Assembly (NCBI GenBank): GCA_002007745.1
Contig: CP019882.1
Location: 5,208,001 to 5,272,000 of the forward strand
DNA length: 64,000 nt
Source of the DNA: Mycolicibacterium litorale
GTDB lineage: Bacteria; Actinomycetota; Actinomycetes; Mycobacteriales; Mycobacteriaceae
Reading direction: 5' to 3'
A model generated the notes under the pieces. It saw nothing but the letters and a program-made list of their open reading frames with translations. It searched no databases and was not told the DNA's origin. Both the position numbers and the translations under genes were made by a program. This document shows, piece by piece, positions 54,699 through 63,551 of this stretch. Position 1 is the stretch's first letter, and every line of letters starts with the position of its first letter.

Positions 54699-56419
54699 GG
54701 CACCCCCTGCAGGATTGTGACGGTGCCCGAGGCGCCGTCGACCTGGATCTCGTCACCGTCTCGGATCGTGGAAGTGGCCACCCCGCAGGCAGTCACCGTC
54801 GGCACACCGTATTCTCGACCGACGATCGCGGCGTGTGACAACGTGCCGCCACTGTCGCAGACGCACCCCGCAATCCGGCTGAAGACGAGAGTCCAACTGG
54901 CCGAGGTGGATTCGCAGACCAGGATTTCACCGGCGTTGAGCTGATCCAGGTCGCCGGCCTCCCGGATCACCCTGGCCCTGCCGCGCGCCACGCCGCGGGC
55001 GGCAGGCAGGCCGTGCAGTGTGCTGACCCGCACGCCGGCCGCTTCGGCGCGGACGGCTTCCATGTAACCGCGGTCCAGACCGTAGATTTCAATCAGGAGC
55101 GGGTCGTCGATCGCCTCGGGCACCGCGCCGAGCATCCGCGGCATCTCTGCGCGAAGCGCGTGCCAGTGATCGAAGTACTGCCGTCGTGCCTCGACGATCT
55201 TGCGCATCCCGTAGTAGCTGCGCTGACGTTCGGCCAGGCCGAGCAGTTCGGGCCAGAACAGGAACATCGTGTCGTCGTAGCGATCGGTGCCGAGGCGTTC
55301 GGCCAGCTCCAGCGCGACCCACCGCACCGGTAGGGAGGCACGCAAGTCGATGTAGTAGTTGTGGTCGTCCTGCCACCAGGGAAAGTTGGCGTGCTGCACC
55401 GAGATCAGGCCCGCGTCGAACACTTGTTGCTCCCGGCGCGTCAGGCTGCCCCGAGCCTCGTCGATCGCGGCCTCGCGTTCCTCGACCGCAGCCGCATGGG
55501 CGCCATCGAAATCGTGCGGACGCTCCTCGCGCAGGAATTCCGCGATCGTGCTCAACACCGGGGTGGGATCCTCGACCCAGCTCGGCAGGGCCACGTCGGC
55601 GGTGCCTGCCGTCCGGTAGCCGTAGACGTCCAAGAAGCCGGTGAGCTTGCGCAGCCAGCCCCGTCCGGGTTCGTTGCGCTCCAACTCCGCGGCCAGTTGG
55701 CCCGACGATGTTGTCGCGAAAGACATTTCCAGCCCGGCAGAGCGGGCGTCGGCGGCCAGCTGCCACAGCGCGCGGTCCGTCTCACTGATCTTGGTCTCGT
55801 AGCCCTGGAGGAACTTGGCGACGGTGCCCATCTCGAAACCCAGTTCTCGGCACACGCCGCGGAAGCCGAGATAGTTCGACAGCAGCGGGTACATCATCTC
55901 GAAATGGATCTCGAAGAGGCGTCGGTAGTAGGTCCGTGCCTCCACCAGCATCATCGCCAACTCGTCGTCGGACAGCGCCGAGACATCCCGGGAAAGCAAT
56001 GACTGCCAGCCGATCTCGATCTCGGAACAGCGCTGTCGCCAGATCAGGTCGAAGCGGTCCAGAAACCCGGGCAGGTACGCCCGCATGCGCTTGTCCCGAG
56101 CGGCGATCTCGCGCTTGTTGCGCACCCCGATCACGGCGGCGTAGGTGTGCGTGCCCGCGATCCGTTGCGTCATTCCCCGCCCGGTGGGCAGCGGCATCTG
56201 TTCGGCCGCCCACTGGGTGCCCCACGAGTAGCCGTCTTCGTTCCAGATCATGCCCAACGGGGTGAGGCCGCGCGCCCAGTGGAAGTCGAGGAACCAGAAC
56301 CGGTCTTTGTCGGCGGCGGTGAAGCTGCGGAACGGTTCGACGATGTAGGGCGAGTGCCCGAATGACGGCGAGAAGCCGGGATACCACTCGTCGGTGATGA
56401 AGTCCTCGATGCTCAGCAT
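54695..56419 (-). CDS. PEP-utilising mobile-domain subunit of a putative aryl-phosphate synthase
   Basis: 574 residues. The C-terminal ~100 residues are the swivelling phospho-His domain, with catalytic His in DSGGTLSHAAIVGREYGVP and the preceding ILVCESTSASWTLVFSRIAG. The N-terminal ~470 residues (RFWFLDFHWARGLTPLGMIW, YYIDLRASLPVRWVALELAE) lack an ATP-grasp fold and resemble the aryl-binding part of PpsA/CreH-type proteins. With the overlapping downstream gene it would make phenyl or cresyl phosphate from ATP. Co-directional with, and 18 bases after, the iclR gene. Confidence 0.78.
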   Translation of the reverse strand: MLSIEDFITDEWYPGFSPSFGHSPYIVEPFRSFTAADKDRFWFLDFHWARGLTPLGMIWNEDGYSWGTQWAAEQMPLPTGRGMTQRIAGTHTYAAVIGVRNKREIAARDKRMRAYLPGFLDRFDLIWRQRCSEIEIGWQSLLSRDVSALSDDELAMMLVEARTYYRRLFEIHFEMMYPLLSNYLGFRGVCRELGFEMGTVAKFLQGYETKISETDRALWQLAADARSAGLEMSFATTSSGQLAAELERNEPGRGWLRKLTGFLDVYGYRTAGTADVALPSWVEDPTPVLSTIAEFLREERPHDFDGAHAAAVEEREAAIDEARGSLTRREQQVFDAGLISVQHANFPWWQDDHNYYIDLRASLPVRWVALELAERLGTDRYDDTMFLFWPELLGLAERQRSYYGMRKIVEARRQYFDHWHALRAEMPRMLGAVPEAIDDPLLIEIYGLDRGYMEAVRAEAAGVRVSTLHGLPAARGVARGRARVIREAGDLDQLNAGEILVCESTSASWTLVFSRIAGCVCDSGGTLSHAAIVGREYGVPTVTACGVATSTIRDGDEIQVDGASGTVTILQGVP

Positions 56420-56437
56420 GGCGAAGTGGACTCGCGC

Positions 56438-57238
56438 CTAAGTCCCCCAGGGCACGATTTTGCCCAGGCGGCGCGCGGCCTCGATCACCAGGCGGGTGAA
56501 CTGCTGCTCGCAGCGGTCCATCACCTCGGTGCGGCCGACGATGGACAACGCGGCTCGCGCCCGGCCGGTGCCGTCATAGATGGGTGCGGCGACCGACATG
56601 GCGCCGGTGGCGACCTCGTCGCGGTTGACGGCGACCCCGGCCCGACGGATCTTGGCCAGGGTGGCGTCCCACTCCTCGGCGCTGCGCACCGAGTTCGGGG
56701 TGATCGGCGGGAAGGCGGCGCGCCGCCGCGCCTCGGCGACCGCGGGATCGAAGGCGGCCAGCACCTTGCCGGTTGCCGAGCAGTGCGTCGGGAAGCGCCG
56801 CGCCGGCAGGGTGTCGAAGATGTCCAGGCCCTCGCGCGACTGCAGCCGTTCCAGGTGGACCACATCACAGCCGTCGGCGACGCCGAGGTGGATCGTGTGA
56901 CCGGTGCGTTGGCGGAGGTCCTCCATGATCGGCAGGGCCGCCTGCCGGAGTCGGCTGCGGCTCACCGAGAGCTGTCCGAGCTCGTAGAGATGCAGGCCCA
57001 GCCGGTACCGGCCGGTGTCGGGGTTCTGTTCGACGAACCCGCGGCCGGCCAGCGTGGACAGCATTCGGTGGGCACTGCTCTTGGCCACCCCGAGACTGCG
57101 TGCGACCTCGGAGACACCGAGTTCGTCGTCGGACAGGAAGCAGTCCAACACGTCGAGGGTGTTGGCTACCGACTTGAGCGCGTCGTCGCGATGCCGGGGA
57201 ACTGCAGGCCCCGACCGCGCCGTGTCGGCAACACTCAT
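56438..57238 (-). CDS. IclR-family transcriptional regulator of the phenol operon
   Basis: 266 residues from Met 57238. Winged HTH: LGVSEVARSLGVAKSSAHRM; effector domain from YRLGLHLYELGQLSVSRSRL to MSVAAPIYDGTGRARAALSI. It lies within the leftward cluster, between the upper (hydroxylase/dioxygenase) and lower (synthase/meta-pathway) halves, and is transcribed with the latter. Distinct in sequence from the IclR at 31034. Likely controls the phenol genes; the inducer is unknown. Confidence 0.88.
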   Translation of the reverse strand: MSVADTARSGPAVPRHRDDALKSVANTLDVLDCFLSDDELGVSEVARSLGVAKSSAHRMLSTLAGRGFVEQNPDTGRYRLGLHLYELGQLSVSRSRLRQAALPIMEDLRQRTGHTIHLGVADGCDVVHLERLQSREGLDIFDTLPARRFPTHCSATGKVLAAFDPAVAEARRRAAFPPITPNSVRSAEEWDATLAKIRRAGVAVNRDEVATGAMSVAAPIYDGTGRARAALSIVGRTEVMDRCEQQFTRLVIEAARRLGKIVPWGT

Positions 57239-57290
57239 ACAAGCTCCCGTCGCGTGGCTGGCGTGAAAAGCCTGCAAAGTATGACCCACG

Positions 57291-57497
57291 TCACTGTCCT
57301 CCGCCAAGGGTCGAAGGACCCCTGTTGGCCCCTCGGGTCAAGAACTCCGCGACCAGGGCGGTGAACGCACCCGACCGCTCGACCTGGGTCCGGTGCCCGC
57401 ACCGGCCGAAGACGTGCAGCTCCGAGTCGTCGATCAGCGGGTGCAGCCGCAGCGATGCGACCGGCCCGGCGGCGATCCGCTCGGCAGTCGCCGTCAT
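57291..57497 (-). pseudogene. Remnant of 2-hydroxymuconic semialdehyde hydrolase (DmpD/XylF type)
   Basis: 68 codons. From about residue 12 it matches the C-terminal end of DmpD-type alpha/beta hydrolases (ASLRLHPLIDDSELHVFGR then CGHRTQVERSGAFTALVAEF), including the catalytic-His position in CGH; the usual W after it is R. The nucleophile and oxyanion-hole regions, about 210 residues, are gone, so it cannot be active. The ATG overlaps the reductase stop (ATGA), which suggests an in-frame deletion joined the old start region to the tail. Confidence 0.75.
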
Positions 57498-58554
57498 GAC
57501 GTTCTCAGCAGCGGGCTGCGCACCCCACCGGTGGCGTTGTCGGCGCTGTCGAAGAAGTCCTCCGATAGATGTCGCGAGGGAACAGTCGCTTACCCATCAA
57601 CGTCTTCAGTGCCGCCTCCACCATCGGTGGGGGCCCGCACAGATAGGCGACATGACCGGCGCAGGTCTCGAAGTCGGCGTCGACCGCTGCGGTGACGTTG
57701 CCGTGCCGGACGCCGTCGACCACCTCCTCGGAGAGGACCGGCCGGTAGCTGAGTTGGCCCGCCGACCGCGCCGCGAGATCGGTGAAATACTCGACGTCGT
57801 ACAGGTCTGCCCGGGTTCGGGCGCCGTGGTAGAGGTACAGCCGTTGCGGGGCACCGGTTTCCAGGACATGGCGCACCATCGCCTTCAACGGCGCCAGACC
57901 AGTCCCACCACCGATCAGGATCGCCGGCTCGGTGCGCTGCTCACGCAGAAAGAACCGGCCGTAGGGCCCGGACAGGTGGATCTCGTCGCCCTCGGCGAGG
58001 CCGGCGAACACCCACCCGTCGGTGGCCAGGCCGCCGGTGGTACGCCGGATGTTCAACTCGATGGCGTCCGCGCTGGCCGGCGGAGTGGCGACCGACCAAC
58101 TGCGGGTAACCCCACGCCCGGGCACCTGGACCTGGACGTACTGGCCGGGATTGAGGCTGATGCTGCCGTCGAGTGCGAGTTCGAGCCGGCGGATGTTGTT
58201 CGCGCAGTCCTCGATCCGGGTGACGGTAGCGGTGAAGTCACGGACCGGATGGAAGACCACACCCTCTTCCTCGTCGACGTCGGCCTCGATGGTGACGTCG
58301 CTCTTCGGCCGCGCCGTGCAGATCAGTGCTTTACCTTCGGCGCGCTCGGATTCCAGCAGGGCGAACGCCGAAGCCTCGCCGAGGTCGACGTCACCGTCGA
58401 GCACCTCCACCTTGCAGGTGGCGCAGGTGCCGTGGGTGCAGGCGTGTGGCAGGTTGACCCCTTGGCGCAGGCAGGCTTCCAAGATGGACTGGTCCTCCCG
58501 GCAGGAGACCTCCACGCCGAGCGGTTCGACGGTGATCGTGTGCGTGTGCGTCAC
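57494..58554 (-). CDS. dmpP: Phenol hydroxylase reductase component (DmpP-like), one-base frameshift near the C-terminus
   Basis: 353 residues after repair, the DmpP length. [2Fe-2S] domain with C39, C44, C47 (HACTHGTCATCKVEVL) and C79 (ALICTARP); FAD motif RSWSVATPPAS; NAD motif LIGGGTGLAPLKAMV. Passes electrons from NAD(P)H to the hydroxylase. The frame breaks at CC (plus strand 57562-57563): one more base turns DIYRRTSSTAP into DIYREDFFDSADNATGG and ends at 57494. Without repair the product ends at 57505 with an altered tail. Confidence 0.87.
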
Positions 58555-58600
58555 ATCACGATCGTGCGGGGTGTGCGGTCCGGCTCATAGCAGCGTTCCG

Positions 58601-59050
58601 CTATGCGGACCGGGCCCCTCCGATGTGCTGGTCCATGGCCGCGGCACCCGCCTCGGCGATGGCGCGGTCCTGTTCGGCGCTGCCGCCGCTCACGCCGACC
58701 GCACCGACGAACACAGCGTCGGCAAGGACGGGCACGCCTCCGGCGAACACGATCAACCGGTCGGTCTTGACGATTCCGTGCAGCAGCGCGGGCTCGTCCT
58801 TGATCAGGTCGTACCACGAGTGGGTGGGCAGTCCACCGAAGGCCGCCACCGTGTAGGCCTTGTCCTGGGCGATGGAGGTCGACAACAACGCGGCCCCGTC
58901 CATCCGCGCCAAGGCCAGCAGATGCCCGGATCGGTCGGCGACCGCCACGCACACCGCGACGCCCAGTCCGTCTGCGGCGCGCAGGCTTTCGTTTAGCACG
59001 CGTTGCGCGCCGCTACCGGTGAGCGTCGGGGCAAGGGCGATGTCCGGCAC
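58601..59050 (-). CDS. GlcG/HbpS-family protein (DUF336)
   Basis: 149 residues. VAVCVAVADRSGHLLALARM, QDKAYTVAAFGGLPTHSW and the Gly-rich VFVGAVGVSGGSAEQDRAIA are family signatures. GlcG-like genes often travel with aromatic-degradation and glycolate operons without an assigned catalytic function; HbpS binds haem. It starts 3 bases after the dioxygenase gene, so it is part of the phenol operon. Possibly a tautomerase-like or carrier function; not determinable. Confidence 0.82.
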   Translation of the reverse strand: MPDIALAPTLTGSGAQRVLNESLRAADGLGVAVCVAVADRSGHLLALARMDGAALLSTSIAQDKAYTVAAFGGLPTHSWYDLIKDEPALLHGIVKTDRLIVFAGGVPVLADAVFVGAVGVSGGSAEQDRAIAEAGAAAMDQHIGGARSA

Positions 59051-59053
59051 GGG

Positions 59054-59968
59054 TCAGGTGACGACCGACGTGAAGCGGTCGTTGATCTCCCGCCCGATGT
59101 AGAAGATGCCTTTGGCCAGCTGCTCGTTGGTCCAGGTGATGGTCGGGAAGTCCGGATAGGTCTGATAGCCCCCGGCGAAGACCTCGTTGCGGTTGCCGGA
59201 CGGGTCGAAGAAGTAGATCGTCTGGCCGCGGGTGATGCCGTGCCGGGTGGGGCCGACGTCCACCGAGACGTCGTCCATCGCGAAGAGGTCACCGGCACGC
59301 AGGATCTCACTCCAGTCACCCAGCTCGAAGGCGAAGTGATGCAGCTTTCCGTTGGGGCCCTTGATCAAAGCGATGTCGTGCGGGGTGTTGGTGCAGAACA
59401 TCCAGGACCCCATCAGCTCGCCTTCGTCGGACTGATCGGTCACCCAACGTTCGGCCGGGCGGAAGTCCAGGACCTCTTTGAAGAATCGTTCGACGGTGTC
59501 GACATCCTCGGCGCAGATCAGGGCGTGGTCGATCCGCGGCACCCCGACGCCCACCAGATCACGCGGCCAGGCCTCCGGGTTGAGGGTGCCGGTGGCGGTC
59601 CCGGTCTGTTCCGCCTCATGATAGAGCTCCAGGACGTGGTCCGACGGCAATACCAGACGCAACCCGTCGCTGACGGCGAGATTCTCACCCTTGCTCATTC
59701 GCTCGGTGAGCACACCGAATCGCTGGGCACGCTTCTCGTACGTTTCGATGTCCTCCGGTCGTTCGACCTTGTAGCCGAGCTTGACCAGTCCGACACCGCC
59801 GTCTTCGAGCACCACGGAATGGTGGTCGTACTCGTCCCAGGCCTTCAGGAACACCTTGCCCGGTTGCTCGGCGACCTTCTGCATGCCCAGGGTGTGGCAG
59901 TAGTGGCTCAGCGCGTCGTCCATATCGGTCACCCGGGCATGGACGTAGCCCAAACGCATGACACTCAT
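59054..59968 (-). CDS. dmpB: Catechol 2,3-dioxygenase (extradiol)
   Basis: 304 residues, two-domain VOC-fold extradiol dioxygenase; opens catechol to 2-hydroxymuconic semialdehyde with Fe(II) and O2. Iron ligands: H148 (PRIDHALICAEDV), H211 (KLHHFAFELGDW) and E262 (PSGNRNEVFAGG), at XylE-like spacing. ATG 59968 overlaps the ferredoxin stop by four bases; the longer open frame upstream is the ferredoxin gene in another frame. Confidence 0.93.
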   Translation of the reverse strand: MSVMRLGYVHARVTDMDDALSHYCHTLGMQKVAEQPGKVFLKAWDEYDHHSVVLEDGGVGLVKLGYKVERPEDIETYEKRAQRFGVLTERMSKGENLAVSDGLRLVLPSDHVLELYHEAEQTGTATGTLNPEAWPRDLVGVGVPRIDHALICAEDVDTVERFFKEVLDFRPAERWVTDQSDEGELMGSWMFCTNTPHDIALIKGPNGKLHHFAFELGDWSEILRAGDLFAMDDVSVDVGPTRHGITRGQTIYFFDPSGNRNEVFAGGYQTYPDFPTITWTNEQLAKGIFYIGREINDRFTSVVT

Positions 59969-60297
59969 TCGACTTTGGTTCCTTTCGCTTGGCGGAAGAG
60001 TCCGATCCGACGTAGCTGATCGGTGGAGTCCAGACGGATGACGACGTCGCTGACCGGGACGGCCCGGCAGGTCAGGCACACACCGCCGAGTCGGTCGCTG
60101 TCGGAGAGCACGCTGTCGGCGACGGTTTTGGGGTAGACGACCTGGCCGGAGATCAACTGGACCTTGCAGACTCCGCAGCCGCCGCGCCGGCAGCCGAACC
60201 GATAGCTGTAACCGGCCCGGCACAGCGTGCCCAATATCGGTTCGCCTGGCCGGGATTCGACCTCGACGTCGTGGCCGTCGACCGCCACCGTGGGCAT
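59965..60297 (-). CDS. dmpQ: [2Fe-2S] ferredoxin (DmpQ/XylT-like)
   Basis: 110 residues, plant-type ferredoxin: FGCRRGGCGVCKVQLI with three Cys and VCLTCRAVP with the fourth. In meta-pathway operons the XylT-type ferredoxin re-reduces the iron of catechol 2,3-dioxygenase after oxidative inactivation; its position directly before that gene supports this role. One base separates it from the dmpO-like gene. Confidence 0.88.
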   Translation of the reverse strand: MPTVAVDGHDVEVESRPGEPILGTLCRAGYSYRFGCRRGGCGVCKVQLISGQVVYPKTVADSVLSDSDRLGGVCLTCRAVPVSDVVIRLDSTDQLRRIGLFRQAKGTKVE

Positions 60298-60298
60298 G

Positions 60299-60622
60299 TC
60301 AGCCGACCTGGAACGACAGGGTGTGCTTGTGCCCGATGCCCAGTTCGCTCAGCGACGCCTCGGCGCGGACTTTCAGGGGGCTGTCGTCGATGAACCAGTC
60401 CCGTTCGGAGCCGGACTCGAAGTCGGGGTCGGAGGCGGCCCATGGCTCGACGACGCCGGCGACGAACTCGCCGAACGGCATCGACCTGGGCACCCGGAAG
60501 GTGGCGGCCGAGGCCAGAAAGGTGTTGTCACGCCACCAGACGTGGACGAGTTGGTCGTCACCATAGAGTTCGACCCGCGACCGGGACGGGAACTTGTACT
60601 CCCCTATTGCGCGAACACTCAT
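60299..60622 (-). CDS. dmpO: Phenol hydroxylase small subunit P4 (DmpO-like)
   Basis: 107 residues; begins MSVRAIGEYKFPSRSRVELY and ends SLSELGIGHKHTLSFQVG, aligning with the ends of DmpO (FPLKD..., ENGLGHKDLIRF). It is the gamma-type subunit of the (alpha-beta-gamma)2 hydroxylase. The larger open frame that seems to contain it starts in dmpN only because of the dmpN frameshift; a separate ATG at 60622 lies one base after the repaired dmpN stop. Confidence 0.87.
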   Translation of the reverse strand: MSVRAIGEYKFPSRSRVELYGDDQLVHVWWRDNTFLASAATFRVPRSMPFGEFVAGVVEPWAASDPDFESGSERDWFIDDSPLKVRAEASLSELGIGHKHTLSFQVG

Positions 60623-60623
60623 G

Positions 60624-62143
60624 TCAGCCACCCACCTTCGCCGTCTCCACACCGGAGCCGTTGTGCCAGCCGACCCAGTTCCGATGGTCGATGGACCCCA
60701 GGTACTCACCGCCGTCACCGTCTTCGATGCCATACCAGTCGAGCACTTCGGGGACGCTGGGTCCGCCGCAGTTGCCTTGGAATATCTGGTGAACCGGCAG
60801 CCAGGCCTGCACATACTTCTCCGGCTCCCGCTCGAAGATCCACTGGCAGCCGTCGGAGCAGAAGTTGTAGTTCTCCCCTCGAACTCGGTGTTGCGCTGAC
60901 AGAGCTTGTTGGGGTCGCCGGGCTCGGTGAGGAACATCGGCAGCTGGCACACCTGACACAGCTGCGGCAGGCCGCGGAAGAAGACCCGGTCACCGTTCTC
61001 GGCAGCACGGGCGGCCTTCTCCCATTTGGGCCGGAAGACGGTGTCGAACGTGCCGGGGTACTGCTCGGCGAACCAGTCCATCTCCTCGGGCTCGGGGATG
61101 GTGGTGGTGAACGCGGCTGCGAAGGAGAACTGATACAGCGTCCAGTACACCTGATGGCTGTAGATGTCCTTCTCGGCGATCGCATGCTCGACGTGGCGCG
61201 GCGGCTTGATGCCGTAGTACGCCAGGTCCGGGAAAAGCCCGTTCAGCATCTGCTTTTCGAAGTACAGCTCGAAGGCTTCCTTCCAGCTGATCACCTTCTT
61301 GGGCAGCATGTAGTCCATCATTCCGGCGATCAGCGACGTCAGCCGATACCCGCGCCAGAACCATTTGTCGATCCAGGCCTGCACGATCGGCACATTCGCC
61401 TCGTCCTGCTCGAGCAGGAACTTGATGGCCTCCAGACCGAACGTCATGTGCCGGCTCTCGTCGCTCTGCGCCGAGAATCCGAACGTCATCGTCGAGAGGT
61501 CACCGTTGAAACTCGCACCGCTCATGAACGGAACGAACAGCAGGTTGGTCAACAGGTATTCGAAGGAGAACCCGATGGCGATGAGGAACTCGAACGGGCC
61601 CGCGGTGACCGCGTCCTCGAAGAACGACTTGGGCACCGACAGATACCAGACCCGGTCGAACTGGTCGAAAGCGTTGTGCAGTCCGCTGTAGTACTTGTTG
61701 TAGTTCGACAAGGTGTGGATCTGGGTCTGGGCGTGCCGCATCTCGTCCAGCGACTGGCACAATGCCGCGAACCGCGGTCCCGCCCCGTTGAGTTCCCGAC
61801 CGAGATAGGCGAAGTGCCGGTGCGCGGTGTACTCCAGCGAGGTGACGCCCTGCAGGAACAGCTTCATGGCGTTGAGGTAGCGCGCATCGGTCAGGCTCAG
61901 GTGTCCCTGCGACTGGGCGAATCCGTCGAGCACCGCGTAGAGACGCTTGTCCTTCTCGGCTTGATACTTGAAGTAGGAGTCGACGGTGAGACGGAACGGA
62001 TCCTCCCACTTCGACCAGTCGTGGACCTTGATGCCCTCGAAGGTGGTGTGCGGGAACATGTCGTCCTCACGCACATAGGTGGGGTCCCATGACAGGTCGC
62101 GGGTCAGCGCCGAGTAACGCGCCTTCATTGACATCTTCGCCAT
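60624..62143 (-). CDS. dmpN: Phenol hydroxylase large (oxygenase) subunit (DmpN-like), one-base frameshift
   Basis: About 506 residues after repair. Bacterial multicomponent monooxygenase alpha subunit with a carboxylate-bridged di-iron site: first EXXH in QSLDEMRHAQTQIH, Glu in GPFEFLIAIGFSFEYLL, second EXXH in SQSDESRHMTFGLEA. YTRDL-like N-terminus (YSALTRDLSWDPTYVRED) and LCQVCQLPMFLTEP match DmpN rather than methane or propane monooxygenases. Hydroxylates phenol to catechol. The frame breaks at CCCC (plus strand 60875-60878): one more base joins NTEFEG to ENYNFCSDGCQWIFE and ends at 60624. Confidence 0.92.
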
Positions 62144-62188
62144 GCTTACGTCCTTCGAAATCCGATGAATGATAGGGACATTGGTGGA

Positions 62189-62473
62189 CTAGTGGTCCCA
62201 GCTGATGACGATCTCGTCGTCGTCGTAGTCGCTGATGTTGCCGTAGTAGGAGACGATCGACAGCTGGAACTCGTGGGTCTCCCACTCGCGGCCGAGCTCG
62301 TCTTCGATGGTTTCGCGCTTGATCACCAGCCGGCCCGGCGAAAAGACCTTGATCAGTCCGGGCAGGTGCTGAACCCGCATGCCGGGGTTGTCCTTCTCGA
62401 TGGCGCCCACCATGCGGCGCACGTCCTCGCCGGACTCCTGCAGGTCGACCCCGACCTCGCGGGTAGTCGTCAT
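62189..62473 (-). CDS. dmpM: Phenol hydroxylase coupling/regulatory protein (DmpM-like)
   Basis: 94 residues; VGVDLQESGEDVRRMVGAIE, VQHLPGLIKVFSPGRLVIKR and a C-terminal acidic DYDDDEIVISWDH are typical of the cofactor-free effector protein that docks on the hydroxylase and couples NADH use to product formation. ATG 62473 is one base after the dmpL stop. Confidence 0.9.
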   Translation of the reverse strand: MTTTREVGVDLQESGEDVRRMVGAIEKDNPGMRVQHLPGLIKVFSPGRLVIKRETIEDELGREWETHEFQLSIVSYYGNISDYDDDEIVISWDH

Positions 62474-62474
62474 A

Positions 62475-63485
62475 TCAGGCCTCGATTCCGTTGGCGCGCA
62501 ATGCCTCGTTGACCGCATCAGAAGTGCCGGCGACGAACTTCTCGGCACCCACATCGGCCAAGGTGTCCATCTGCTGAGCCAGATCGATGACCGCGGCGGT
62601 GGCCTGCGGAAGGTACTTCGCGACCGTCGTTCGCAGGGCTTCGATATTGGCCGCGCCGTGCTCGGAGTCGTTGACCCAGGCACTGATCAGCGGGTTGAGC
62701 CACTTGCGCTGGTCGGTCCACCAAAGGCCGAGCTGTTGGATCAGCAAGCTGTAGGCGCCGGCACCGCCCAGCAGGGCGGCCTCGTCGAGATGCGCGGTGA
62801 GCAGCGGGAAGATCAGCCGGTCACACAGATCGAGGCCGAAATTCGACAGCGCCCAATCCGGTTCGACGAGAAGTTCCTCGACCAGCCGCCGCAGGCCCTG
62901 CAGGTGGGGAAGGTCCATCCATGCGGGTTTGGTGGTGGCCAGCACCGCGTCGGAATTCTCGCCGAGGGCGATGCCGATCCGGCTGAACATCTGGGCATTG
63001 CCGATCCGGTCGAAGGAGGCATAGGTGAACACCTGCTCGATGGTGGTGCCGTAGGCGAACCGGCCGCCCTCGACATTGATCAGCTGCGCGCCGGACTCGT
63101 AGTAGCGCAGCGGCAGAATGGTTTTGGTAACGAGTTCCTGCCAGGGCGGTGGCATCTTGGCCAACAGCCCGCGGTCGACGACGTAGCTCAGGTTACGGCC
63201 GAACGCCTCGTGCAGCGCGGCGCGGTTGACCACGTACGGCGTGTAGTAGAACTGTCGCGGGTCGGTGTAGGCGTCTGGATCGGACAGCTTCAGCGCCGAG
63301 TAGTCGGCGTCGTAGATGTCGTGCTGCGGATCCCACAGCGGCCGGTAGTGGAAGTGCTCGGTGGACTGGATACCGACCGAACCTTCCTCGTAGCGGGTTG
63401 CCGGCCGGTCGCCGTAGCGTTTGACCAGCGGCGTGAATGTCTGGCGAACAGGTTCGATGACCTGCTGGCGAAGCTCGAACTGCAC
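62475..63485 (-). CDS. dmpL: Phenol hydroxylase beta subunit (DmpL-like)
   Basis: 336 residues. The start region VIEPVRQTFTPLVKRYGDRP and HFHYRPLWDPQHDIYDAD align with DmpL (DPIRQTYGNLQRRFGDKP, NFHYRPLWDPQHE), and TDPRQFYYTPYVVNRAAL follows. Ferritin-like helical fold without its own metal site; it supports the alpha subunit. Order dmpL-M-N-O is kept. Confidence 0.92.
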   Translation of the reverse strand: MQFELRQQVIEPVRQTFTPLVKRYGDRPATRYEEGSVGIQSTEHFHYRPLWDPQHDIYDADYSALKLSDPDAYTDPRQFYYTPYVVNRAALHEAFGRNLSYVVDRGLLAKMPPPWQELVTKTILPLRYYESGAQLINVEGGRFAYGTTIEQVFTYASFDRIGNAQMFSRIGIALGENSDAVLATTKPAWMDLPHLQGLRRLVEELLVEPDWALSNFGLDLCDRLIFPLLTAHLDEAALLGGAGAYSLLIQQLGLWWTDQRKWLNPLISAWVNDSEHGAANIEALRTTVAKYLPQATAAVIDLAQQMDTLADVGAEKFVAGTSDAVNEALRANGIEA

Positions 63486-63551
63486 GGACGGCCTCCGGAT
63501 TTCTGAAGGTGGCTCGGGTGGGTTAGCAAAAGAATGTCGATGCGACGGCGA

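Noticed and set aside
60227..62092. 621-codon plus-strand open frame opposite the phenol hydroxylase genes
   Set aside because: Antisense shadow of dmpN and dmpO; no motifs and biased composition.
60299..62143. Single 614-residue fusion of hydroxylase and P4 subunit
   Set aside because: The fusion exists only in the frameshifted reading; the alternative frame carries the conserved DmpN C-terminus and stops one base before a normal dmpO start.
60624..63485. Propane or methane monooxygenase (MimABCD/PrmABCD)
   Set aside because: The alpha, beta and P4 subunits align with DmpN, DmpL and DmpO in motif and gene order, and a ferredoxin plus catechol 2,3-dioxygenase follow directly.
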